From Salticus scenicus (taxonomy: Eukaryota; Arthropoda; Arachnida; Araneae; Salticidae), in contig OZ005648.1 in NCBI GenBank assembly GCA_963930645.1, forward strand, positions 196,733,542-196,797,541: a stretch of 64,000 nucleotides of DNA. The letters run 5' to 3'. Each line of letters begins with the position of its first letter. The stretch's first letter is position 1. Below the pieces are notes generated by a model. That model saw nothing but the letters and a program-made list of their open reading frames with translations, was not told where the DNA came from and searched no databases. A program made the translations under genes and the position numbers. This document shows positions 10,424-20,689 of the stretch, piece after piece.

Positions 10424-10690
10424 TGTCTGAAATGTAAAATGTCTTAATTTCTGAGTGTCTAAATTATAAAATGTCTTAAGTTTCAAGCATCTTAACTGTA
10501 ATGCGTCTAAATTTCAGACATAATCAGCATTACTCAGACCCTTAAACTTAGTCTCTTTTTATAAAGACATTTATGTGTCTTAAATTCAGATGCATGTGCT
10601 GACTGAAATTTTGTATGTTTACGTGTTTCAGACATTTTTGTGTCTAAATTGGTATTTCAGACACATTTCTGTCTGCATTTGACACTTCCA
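10424..10690. repeat. Dense cluster of GTGTCTAAATT-like motifs in both orientations
   Basis: Variants of GTGTCTAAATT/GTCTTAATTT and the reverse form TTTCAGACA recur about every 20-30 bp, without a fixed period. The function is unknown. Confidence 0.55.
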
Positions 10691-10710
10691 TTTGCAGTGA
10701 TGTTGTTTTC

Positions 10711-10952
10711 ATTCGTGGATGTGGAGGAACGCCCACTGTGATCTTCATCCTTCACACTCAACTTTCCTTCACTAAACATGCAATACAAGCGAAGCGACCA
10801 ACCATTTGACGATACATGACCTCTTCAACATACACGATGTGAAGGCGTTCATGGATGACGCACACACTGGTCCTACGTTCCCATTCATGATGGATAACAG
10901 CACGCCATTGCATTGGCAACCACGCTGTCAAAGCACGTCCGTCTGCCGTCAT
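10711..10952 (-). pseudogene. mariner-like transposase N-terminal fragment, frameshifted
   Basis: In one minus-strand frame the sequence reads MQWRAVIHHEWERRTSVCV and then EEVMYRQMVGRF. After a frameshift it reads FSEGKLSVKDEDHSGRSST. This matches the layout of the mariner/SETMAR-type helix-turn-helix domain, where '..M.RQMV.RW...F.EGR..V.DE.RSGRPS' is typical. The DDE/D catalytic domain is missing. MITEs with mariner-like style lie 130 bp away, but a direct link is not shown. Confidence 0.62.
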
Positions 10953-11080
10953 GATTTCTACTCGAATAACCTCAAACCAGTGTTGTCAGTACTAATTTTG
11001 TCATTTTCTACGGACAGCTCAAAATGTCCTTACATTGATGATAAATCACTTACTTTAGGTCTGAGGATGTTCGTAGGATA

Positions 11081-11298
11081 TACAGTCGGTAACAAAAGTC
11101 TCCGATCACTAGCAAAAATTCCTATATAAAAAAAAGTACACTTAATACAGTATTGTTAAATAAATCCTTGTCAAATCCTGTTCTTAGTCAGTCTAAAAAC
11201 AGGATTCGACAAGGATTTATTTAACAAAACTGTATTAAGTGTACATATATTATGTAGGAAATTTTTGCTAGCGTTCGAAGACTTTTGTTACCGACTAT
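11081..11298. mobile_element. MITE, ACAGTCGGTAACAAAAGT family, copy 1
   Basis: The inverted ends carry ACAGTCGGTAACAAAAGT-type sequence and ACTTTTGTTACCGACT. The arms run nearly to the centre, with AAATAAATCCTTGTCAAATC in the left arm and its complement in the right. It has no ORF. Two related copies lie at 11423-11639 and 14200-14487. Confidence 0.85.
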
Positions 11299-11422
11299 AC
11301 TCTCATCCTGGTTACATCTTGAGGATGTCCTGGAGGGAAAAGGAAACCTCGAAAAAGTCCCAGCTCCTACCCTGCATACTGAAGAAAAGTGCTAAATGTC
11401 TTTACGCGTAGGCACAAATCGC

Positions 11423-11639
11423 TACAGTCGTCAGGAAAATTATTGAAACGCTAGTAATAATTCCTATTTAAAAGATGTGCATCTAATAATGTTTTGTTAA
11501 GTAAATATTTGTCGAATCATGATCTTAGACTTTATACTGTTTATAAAAAAGTAAGTTGATGGTAAAAATTAGCGATAAAACTTCAAAAATGTTATGGAAA
11601 ATGTGGATGTGTGCTTCAATGAATTTGCTGCCGACTGTA
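11423..11639. mobile_element. MITE, same family, diverged copy 2
   Basis: It starts TACAGTCG and ends GCCGACTGTA. The interior keeps GCTAGTAATAATTCCTAT and TGTTAAGTAAATATTTGTCG. The right arm is eroded. Confidence 0.7.
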
Positions 11640-11790
11640 AATTTGGCAACACTGCGTAGAATATGTCGGTCTGCTGCTATATTTTCTTCTTTGGTGCAGT
11701 ATAAATTTGGCGCATATAATTAAGCTCTTTTAAGCTAAAAACGTTTATAAGCAAAGCCTAAAATAATGGATAGGAAAAAGAGTGTTTTGC

Positions 11791-11950
11791 TAGCTTGGTG
11801 GTGCAGTAGGAAGATTGCTCCCCACTGGAACCACAAAGACCCGGGTTCGAATATTAGTGTCATCATGAATGTTTGTGTTGTCCTATGTAAACAAGGGACC
11901 AAATGTGTGATGACATAAATACTAGCTGGAACCTTTAGAATTCGACGGTC
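11791..11950 (+). mobile_element. tRNA-derived SINE-like element
   Basis: TAGCTTGGTGGTGCAGTAGG resembles a Pol III A box region, and CCGGGTTCGAATA at 11841-11853 is close to the B box consensus. The spacing fits a tRNA head. The downstream body is not tRNA-like. The 3' end is uncertain and no target duplication was found. Confidence 0.6.
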
Positions 11951-12179
11951 ACTTTATTGACCGTAATGTTTCAAAAATCGTCGCATCGTTATTTAAATGT
12001 GTTTCAAGTTAAAACATCTAATATAATTTACGACATTCCACTTAAAAAAAAAAAGAAATTTGGAAAAATGCCTATAAATAGAAATGAACCTTAAATTTGT
12101 ATGATTTTATATCTTTAACTCAATTTTGTTTGAATTTCTATTTTTAATTAAAAGCATCGCGAAAAAAATAATCAGCTGT

Positions 12180-12690
12180 AACAAAAAAATTACCTCGAAC
12201 CGAACGAAACTCTGCCTCTTTTTATGCATACTCCGGCCGCTAATAACATAAAAATATTCCCAAAAATTAACCTGGAACCGAACGAACCTCTGACTCGTGT
12301 TTCCGCTGCCTATGACTGCGGCACCGTATAGCAGGCATGCTATGCACGCGCTGCAAAATACACTTTCCTCCACCAGGGAGCGCAGTATGTTGTATACGAA
12401 CATCACCAATCGCCTTGAATTTCCAAGACCTTTCAAATAAGGTGTCACATGGTGGTGCCAACTGCAAAATCCTTTATTTGCACTTTCCACCGCCAGGGGG
12501 CACAGTGTGTTCTGTACGAACATCACCAACGGTCAGGAAATACCAAGACCTTTAAAATAAGTTGTAACATGATAGGGCCTACTATAAAATCACCTAGTTC
12601 CATTTTCACAACCAGGGTCGCACTATATTGTATACAAACATCCCCAATCAACGTGAAATTTCAAGACCTTTAAAATGAGGTGCTACATGT
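12180..12690 (+). repeat. 120-bp tandem repeat, about 3 units, plus a short pair
   Basis: From about 12340, CACTTTCCWCCRCCAGGG-type sequence occurs at 12361, 12481 and 12601, an exact 120-bp period. Each unit holds GTAYACGAACATCACCAA and CAAGACCTTT. Before it, two diverged units with GAACCGAACGAA occur at about 12196 and 12270. ORFs on both strands here are readings of the array. Confidence 0.88.
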
Positions 12691-12739
12691 GTGAGTCTAG
12701 AACGGATTTCCCTCTCAAAGGAATTTCGCCCCTTTCCCC

Positions 12740-13040
12740 TGCCCCCCCCTCCAGGGAGGAATCGTTCGACTTTTTTTATTTTTCTCTTTTGATGGTTCAT
12801 CTACATGCCAAGACCTTTTTTTAGACACCTCAACCAAATTTTTACACGTAGCCGTTCTCTCAATTTAGTTGACACAGACAGACATTCCTCCCCCCCCCCT
12901 CCCCAGGAGGGAACCGTTCGACTTTTTTCATTTTTCTTTTTTGATAGCTCATATACAGACCAAGACCTTTTTTTAGACACCTCAACCAAATTTTTACACC
13001 TAGCCGTCCTCTCAATTTAGTTGACACAGACAAAAACATG
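12740..13040 (+). repeat. About 153-bp tandem pair with C runs
   Basis: GTTCGACTTTTTT recurs at about 12763 and 12916. Both units carry CAAGACCTTTTTTTAGACA and CTCAATTTAGTTGACACAGA, and a poly-C tract precedes each. Confidence 0.85.
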
Positions 13041-14199
13041 TTTCAAATTAATATATAGATTTGCAGTTCTCGTGCCGTTTTTGTTCGCTTGGTGAAGATT
13101 CGTGTTACCCGAAACAAATATTGCAAAGTTCATTTATTTATTTATTTTGTGATGTTTTTTCAGTGTTTTGCTTATTAAGATTTATCTAGTACAAAGACTT
13201 ATCTAGTATTTATTTATTTACTTTATTATTATTATTTATTTATTTATTTATTTATTTTTTAAATCTAGTTTCTACTGGATTCCAGATCAGTTTTCCCCTT
13301 GGAAATGGGGAGGATTTAAGGAGAACAGAAATCAAGGACGAAATCACGATGCTTTATTCAAGGATTTTTCCAAATCTGAGAAGCAACCTGGACGGGAATT
13401 GCAAAAAAAGCATCCTCCCACCAGTAAAAAGAAAATTGAGTCTAAAAAGCCGGATTATAAGATTTTGATAAATTGAAACAAATTTGTTCATTTGAATCAA
13501 TGTACATAGAATTTTAACATAAAAATGCTTTATAAAGAAAAAGCAATTCTGGGATCTTTTGCACATATGATTTATTAATTAAATTAAAATATTTTTTTCC
13601 TTTTTGTTTGAACAAATTTTTTTCTTTAAAATAAAAATGTTTTTTATCATTTACTCAAACAATTATTAGTTTTTGTTAATTTTCTGGAATAGTAAAAAAC
13701 ATTTTCAAGCTTTTCTTTTTGACTTTCCGAACATACTTATATAAAGAAATATTGTAATCATGTCAAAAATCCGACTTTGAGATTTTGGTGTAAGTGCGAT
13801 AACGTCTAAATAGTTTATTTGGTTGAACTGAAAATTTGTACACATGTTATAGGACATCGTCCGTCACATGAAATGTATAGATTTTGGGGGATCTAGCACT
13901 AATAGTTTCATTAAATGGACACAAAGAAAAATTCTTTATCATTATAACCTGAGGAAATAAATATTTTAAAGTGCGATAGCTTGTATAAACTTCTTATTTG
14001 ATGGAGCTGAAAGTTTATACACATGTTAGAGGTCACTGTGTGTGTGTGTGTTTTATAATAGCATATGATTAATATTAACGATTGGTTTACAGGGTCGCAC
14101 AAAATTGTTTAGATAATCACGAGACGTAAGTGGAAAAGAGCTAGACAGCATTTTCATTTGTACAATGTGTTTTTAACGCTCTCCAATAATGTTAATAAG
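13041..14199. other. AT-rich non-coding stretch
   Basis: It contains (TTTA)n near 13131-13145 and 13205-13258 and a diverged pair of units near 13780 and 13965 (GTGCGATA...ACACATGTTA). A short (GT)n lies at 14038-14051. No gene is supported. Confidence 0.6.
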
Positions 14200-14487
14200 T
14201 ACAGTCGGTAACAAAAGTATCCGAACATTAGCAAAAATTCTTATATAAAAAAAGTATACTTCATACGGATTTGTTAAATAAATCCTTGTCGAATCATGTT
14301 CTTAGTAAGTATCCGAACACTAGCAAAAATTCCTATATAAAAAAAGTAGAGTTAATACTGTTTTGTTAAATAAATCCTTGTCGAATCATGTTCTTAGACT
14401 GACTAAGAACATGATTCGACAAGGATTTATTTAACAAAACAGTATTAACTCTACTTTTTCTGTATAGGAATTTTGTTGCCGACTGTA
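14200..14487. mobile_element. MITE, ACAGTCGGTAACAAAAGT family, copy 3 with duplicated left arm
   Basis: It starts TACAGTCGGTAACAAAAGT and ends GTTGCCGACTGTA. The left-arm block from AGTATCCGAAC to ATGTTCTTAG is present twice in tandem (about 14217-14305 and 14307-14397), and the right arm once. The stem formed by the inner copy is nearly perfect around GTTCTTAGACTGACTAAGAAC. Confidence 0.88.
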
Positions 14488-14860
14488 CATATGACCCCAC
14501 TTGGTCTGTATGTCTGACAATTTATCTGACCCCTCATTGGCACTCTAATTTCAGTAAATATGCTCAGAATGTTTTTAAATTAATATGCGTCAATCCATTC
14601 TATTGAAAATGATATGAACAATCCTATTGATTTGTGTATAGAAACTTGCAAACCAGTTTCCATGCTTTAATTTTTATGAGAGGTTTTTCTTTTAAGCCTG
14701 TTTTAACTACTTTATACTATACAAACGATAACGCAATGAACAACACGTTATAAAAAAGCACAGAAGCATGTTTTTTATACAATAGAATATAGTTTTAAGA
14801 GTTGCTTCCATTATTCTTCGGATAGTTTGTGGAATAGGAGAGAAAGTCGGTCAAAGTAAA
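14488..14860. other. AT-rich non-coding stretch
   Basis: I see no gene, repeat or element here. Confidence 0.6.
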
Positions 14861-14872
14861 TTTGCACGGAAC

Positions 14873-14971
14873 AGGACAATTCCGCCGAGATTTTAATCCC
14901 TTATTCCCCACATAGGACTATTCCGCCGAGAATTTAAACCCCCCTTTTCCCGCATAGGACAAATCCGCCGC
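14873..14971 (+). repeat. Left array of AGGACAAWTCCGCCGA
   Basis: Three copies lie at 14873-14888, 14914-14929 and 14956-14971, spaced about 41-42 bp, with AT-rich or C-rich spacers. They stand out sharply from the AT-rich surroundings. Confidence 0.85.
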
Positions 14972-15071
14972 GCCATTTTCCTGAGACGAGAAGAGGGGGT
15001 CTGCTGCAGTATTTCCATTTTTGGCGACGCATCAAACTTTGGCGGCACATCGAGCATTATAAGAGCCCTTC

Positions 15072-16269
15072 CCCCTCGCTTTGGAAAGTTAAGGAAAAGT
15101 AAAGTAGATTTTAACCAAAATATGAATTAAAAATTGTACTCATAAACATGCATTTAATTTTATTTTTCATCATTATTATATGTTCTTTTATTTAATAATT
15201 ATTTAATCGTAATAATAAATTTATTTTTAATTATCGTGCAACACAATTAGCTTAAGAAAAATTTTTCATCTTAGTTAAATTGTTCCAATTACATTTACAA
15301 AATTATTAAAGGATAAATAAGAATTTAAATTTTCTTTACTTAACGTAATATTCAAATATATATTACTTAAATTAAATTAACTTACATTAAATTTTCTTTA
15401 ATTTACTTTCTTTAATTTTTTATTCAGCTGTGATAAATAACAGTAATAACAACAGAAATAATTCTTTGCGATGAAAATCATCTCCATTTGCATATATTGT
15501 GACAAATAGTTTTAATACATAATAATTTTTTTTTATTAAATAATTTGTAATACGTGAATTTGTATAGAAAAAGTATAGAAGAAAGTTTCATGGTGGTTAC
15601 AACATACTAGTTGATATTGGAGGAACGTTCAAAAGATAGTTTTTAGTAACATAGCTGATTTTATTGGGAGACTTAAAAAAAAAAAAAAAAATCACTCTGG
15701 GGGGGAAAAAAAAAAATTACCATGAAAAATTTCCAGAAAACGAGCCCACGTATTAATGTATAAAGGTTTTTATAATGGTATTCTGGATCGATTGAAAATA
15801 AAAATTATGGAACAGAAATGTTCGAAAATAACTCTTTTAAATGGACGACTTTTAGTAATATAAATTGATTATTATAAAATGTTGCTCAAATTTAATATTC
15901 GGTAACACCTGTAACTAAAATTAATGTTAATTAACCTTAGAGATATATTGCTCAACAGGTGTCTCTGACATGTAGCAGTTTTCTCTATTCTAAGAAAAGT
16001 TATATCTCAGCTTCTACAGTGTAAAAGTGCACCAAAACTGTGCATGTGGGATGCACATCATGTAAAATTCTGCTGATTTAATTTTATTGCATATCAGTCG
16101 ACAAGTGCCTCTGCTATACTGAAATTTTATCCTATTTACATGAACACTATATCCCAGATTCTATGTTGTTATAAAGGCACTCCAAACTTGGTTTAAGATG
16201 TACAAATTCTAAAAAAAATATATGCTGATTGAGATTTACAAACGCACTGCACAAAAAAAGTGGCTCTGC

Positions 16270-16305
<36 letters not shown>

Positions 16306-18220
16306 TACGAACAATTTATACATGAAATTTTATGCAGTTTTTACCAAGAAATGCTGAGGCATACCCATTTGGAAAATCGTAGAAAGTAATAGTACCACTT
16401 ATCGGTCGGTTGAGAAATATAGGGAAGCTACATCCATACAAATTACTGTGTCTATGGGTTTCAGGGTTGGCAGGTTTTTGACGCATGACAATTTTTGACG
16501 GTTTAAACTTACATCAAAAACCTTATGTCAAAAACTGTTAAAACCTCACATTGTACCTTTCTTAGTATATTTTAAGAATGAAGTAGTCATATTTAGAGAA
16601 ATAAAATAACGTAGTCTTAAAAAAAATGTTTAGTTTATAAGTTTCCCATGGTTAAATTTTTTTAGAAAAGTATCTGTTTCCCATGAATGCCAGTCATTTC
16701 TGTTTAGGTACAAAAAATTGATATTTATTACCTTTACAAAATAAAAAAATTCGAATATAGTAATTTGTATGTTCTAAGGGGAACTACTTATATTGCACTT
16801 TAAGTTGCCAAAAATTTTACAAAGTTTTATTTTTTAAAAGTAAGCTCTACTAAATATATACTGACTGATAATTAAAAGGTGCCATAAGTATTTTATCCCA
16901 GTGAATAAAATTATTGAGCAATATTGCATAACGTCTTTTCATTTTGGGTATCTATAGCATGTTTTAATATTGTATGATTAAAAAATTTTGAGGTATTGCA
17001 TGATTAATTGAACTAAATTTTTAACATGAATTACATAATGCAATTTTAAATTATTTTTATTGGAGAGGATAATGGACAGTATATTGTTCTTTTGTGAATT
17101 AATGTCTTAATGGTATGAAGATTTGAATTTATATGCATTGAAATGTAATATTAAATATATTAAAATGCAATATTAAATAAAATTACATTAAAATTTCTCA
17201 AACTTTATCTAAATAAATACATTTCCTTAACTTTTTAAAAATGCTTACATCTAATAAATTTTTAATTTTATATCTAGATTTTACATTTTATAAGTTTAAC
17301 AATATATTCTAAAATTAATATCTGGATATTAGTTTGTGGATTCATGGATATGATTTAATTTTTTAAAAAATACTATATTTGAATGCTAAAAATTCTCATT
17401 GAAATTTCAGCATTCAACTTAATTTTAAAAGTTAACTTATCATTGAATTCCCAAACTAAGTAATAATGTAATACGTTCAGATTGTATTTTTAAATCATAA
17501 TGTTAAAGTGAGGAAGGAAAAAAAAAATGACAGAAATCATTAAAAAAAATTTTTTTTAAACATAAAATTTTTACTTATTTATTTGTATATAAAATTCAGT
17601 TATTTAAAAAAATTTTAATATGCTTAATTGTATTACAATAACTAATAAATCATATATAATATAATGTAATAATAAATCATATATAATATAATGTAATAAT
17701 AAATCATATATAATATAATTTATAATAACTAATAAATCATAAATAAAAACTTTTTTTTTTTCGCCTTCATGTTAAAAAATGTGTCTTAAATTACGGTTTT
17801 TCATTCGTTTAGTCAATAAGCATTTCTAACACTCTAAAGGTTGTTGCCTTATAAAATGAAAAATCTGTAGTTGGCAATATAGGGAAGTTAATTAACTAAA
17901 CAAATTACTGTGCCCATGCTTTTTACTGAATTTTAAGAAATTGACAAATTGAACAACTTTCTTCTATAAAAATTTTTAATACAAAAGATTACGTGTATAA
18001 AATGAAAAAGATGCATAGAAATAAAGATATTTTTGAATGCCTCTTTGAAATTCTAATAAGAGATTTTCTTTTCCCTTAAGTTCTCATTAATCATAACTTT
18101 CTAACAATGCTACTTTCAATCCTCTACCCCCATAATTAATATGTTAAAAACGTACAACAAATTTCATGTTTGCGAATTAATATATAGATTATTACCACTC
18201 TTTTGTGTATTTATTTTTAA
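15072..18220. other. AT-rich interior between the CCGCCG arrays
   Basis: It holds a long poly-T at about 16271-16303, three copies of an AATAAATCATATATAATATA unit at 17643-17720, and two diverged copies of ATATAGGGAAG...AAATTACTGTG (about 16417 and 17876). No coding sequence is seen. Confidence 0.6.
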
Positions 18221-18300
18221 CAAAAGTTGAATGCCTGAAGTTTTAGCATGGAAAGTGTCGCCAACTTTACTTCGCCAAAGGTAATGCCTTCCCCCCTCAT

Positions 18301-18420
18301 TCGGCGGAATTGTCCTATCGAGGGAAAACGGCAGAGAGGAATGCGGCGGATTTGTCCTACTCGGGGAAACAGCTGATAAAGTTTTCGGCGGAGTTGTCCT
18401 ATGCTTCGGCGGAATTGCGT
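18301..18420 (-). repeat. Right array of the same motif, inverted
   Basis: Copies lie at 18301-18316, 18343-18358 and 18385-18400, spaced 42 bp. A partial copy at 18406-18420 shares only the CCGCCG half. The orientation is opposite to the left array, and the near-identical spacing argues that both arrays derive from one terminal repeat. A 151-codon minus-strand ORF that crosses this array is probably fortuitous. Confidence 0.85.
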
Positions 18421-18501
18421 CGTGCCCAATTTGCAGTGTGCTATAAAGATCATTGATTTTTAATGCACTATATGATGGATATGTAATTATTCGTCGATAT
18501 A

Positions 18502-20045
18502 CAGGGTGGCCATAATTAAGTTGACAACGCTTATAGTATTCAGTAGCGTGATCTAATTGCAAGAATAGCACCAAATTTTGCAGGAAGATTAAACAAGACG
18601 GGGAGGAATGATTGTGCAAAATAAATAAATAAAAGGTTTCAAAATGTACCGCTGGGGAAATGTGTAGCGCTATTTTCCTAAGTAAAGCTTTTGTTTATTT
18701 AAAATTTATGGTTATGCAATTTTTTTTTTTTTTCACTACTTTTGTCCACATTTATTATTTTGAATTTGGAGACACCGCGCTAATTTGTTATCACTTTTCC
18801 ATTTTTTAAAATTCTGTTTTCTATTACACGGCGCTACCCAATTATTCCCTTAATGGTGACTTTTGGAACTTTTTTTTTCGGAATCCTTCGTCTTCTGTCT
18901 TGTTTATTCTTCCTAGAAACTTTAGTGCCATTCTTGCAATTGGACTCCACTACAGAACAGTGTAAAAAGTTCCAAAAGCCACCATTGAGGGAATACGTGG
19001 GTAGCGCTGTGTAACAAAAAACAGAGTTTTAAAAAAATGGAACAGAGGTGACAAATTAGCACCGTGTCTCCAATTTCAAAATAATAAATGTGGACAAAAG
19101 CAATGAAAAAAAGAAATATTGCATAATCATTAATTTTAAATAAATTGTGACAAGCTTTACTTTGAGAAATAGTGTTACATATTCCCCTAGCGGTAAATTT
19201 TGGAACTTTTTTTTTATTGTTATTTATTTATTTTGCGGAATCCTTGGTCTCTCCCTTCTTGTTTAACCTTTCTATAAACTTTACTGCCATTCTCGCAATT
19301 AGACTCCACTACAGAACAGTGTAAAAAGTTCCAAAAGCCACCATTGAGGGAATACGTGGGTAGCGCTGTGTAACAAAAAACAGAGTTTTAAAAAAATGGA
19401 ACAGAGTGACAAATTAGCACCGTGTCTCCAATTTCAAAATAATAAATGTGGACAAAAGCAATGAAAAAAGAAATGTTGCATAATCATTAATTTTAAATAA
19501 ATTGTGACAAAAGCTTTACTTTGAGAAATAGTGTTACATATTCCCCTAGCGGTAAATTTTGGAACTTTTTTTTATTGTTATTTATTTATTTTGCGGAATC
19601 CTTGGTCTCTCCCTTCTTGTTTAACCTTTCTATAAACTTTACTGCCATTCTCGCAATTAGACTCCACTACAGAACAGTGTAAAAAGTTCCAAAAGCCACC
19701 ATTGAGGGAATACGTGGGTAACGCTGTGTAACAAAAAACAGAGTTTTGAAAAAAATGGAACAGAGGTGACAAATTAGCACGGTGTCTCTAATTTCAAAAT
19801 AATAAATGTGGACAAAAGCAATTAAAAAAAGATATATTGCGCAATCATTAATTTTAAATAAATTGTGACAAAAGCTTTACTTAGAAAAATAGCGTTACAT
19901 ATTCCCCTAGCGGTAAATTTTGGAACTTTTTTATTGTTATTTATTTATTTTGCGGTATCATTGGTCTCTCCCTTCTTGTTTAACCTTTCTATAAACTTAA
20001 GTGTCATTCTTGCAATTAGATCGCATTCCAAAACACTGTAAACAT
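18502..20045. repeat. 358-bp tandem repeat with an inverted first unit
   Basis: TTCCAAAAGCCACCATTGAG marks units at about 18970, 19329 and 19687, a period of 358-359 bp. The stretch 18640-18870 is the reverse complement of most of a unit, so the left end and the first unit form a foldback with arms of about 230 bp. The outer end ACAGGGTGGCCATAATTAAG is typical in style for a DNA transposon terminus. A partial unit ends near 20045. No ORF is supported. Confidence 0.85.
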
Positions 20046-20689
20046 TCTCAGTTCAACTATGGTACAAGGCTTCACAAAACAATTTACTTAATGTTTTCCC
20101 ATTTAAAGGAAATATAAAATATTGCTTTAGTGATGTTTCATTCTCCCTATTGTAGAAAATAATCTTGTTATGTCGCATTCTACTATATAACAAGATTATT
20201 GTAACAAGATTATTTATTATCTGTATATTATTTAAAAAATACATTGACAGAAATTTTCAGTCACAGAAAAAACAGAAAATATTCAACAGAATTTTTCCGT
20301 GGTTCATACCAGAAAAAAATAAAACTCGCACTAAGTAAAATTCTCTTGATCTAGCCATCTGGAATTAAAAACCATAATTCACCACATAGTAGGTACCCGC
20401 TTTTCGTCAAAACCATGGAATTACATTTCACTCTCTTACGTAACAGTATTCAATCCTGCTTTGATACAAAAAGTATCTTGTATAAGAAACAGAAAATAAT
20501 ATGCATTTATTAGATAAAATCTGTAACCATTGCTATGATACAGATTTTATCCGATTACAGAAAAAATTGTGTCTTTTGACAGACTGATGCAATTTTATCA
20601 TAATTTTTTGTAGTATCAAAAAGTATAAGTTTCTGCAGCGAAGTTATAAAAAGTTTTCTATTTTTTAACAGATTTTTTTTTTTAATACA
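20046..20689. other. AT-rich stretch with a 13-bp hairpin
   Basis: GATAAAATCTGTA at 20513-20525 pairs perfectly with 20539-20551 across a 13-nt loop. Otherwise nothing is recognised. Confidence 0.55.

Larger units (their letters stand above)
14861..18430. mobile_element. Putative 3.6-kb element with inverted arrays of a CCGCCG motif
   Basis: Both ends carry several copies of a 16-mer, AGGACAAWTCCGCCGA, in opposite orientation. The outer flanks also pair loosely (GCACGGAACAGGACAATTCC on the left; GCACGACGCAATTCCGCC read on the minus strand at the right). Between the arrays, the 3.1-kb interior is AT-rich with no ORF longer than 60 codons. I read this as a non-autonomous DNA element with complex terminal inverted repeats. 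The exact boundaries and any target duplication are not established. Confidence 0.6.

Noticed and set aside
18164..18619. 151-codon minus-strand ORF
   Set aside because: It spans the CCGCCG motif array and the end of the next repeat, has no start or splice context and shows no family signal.
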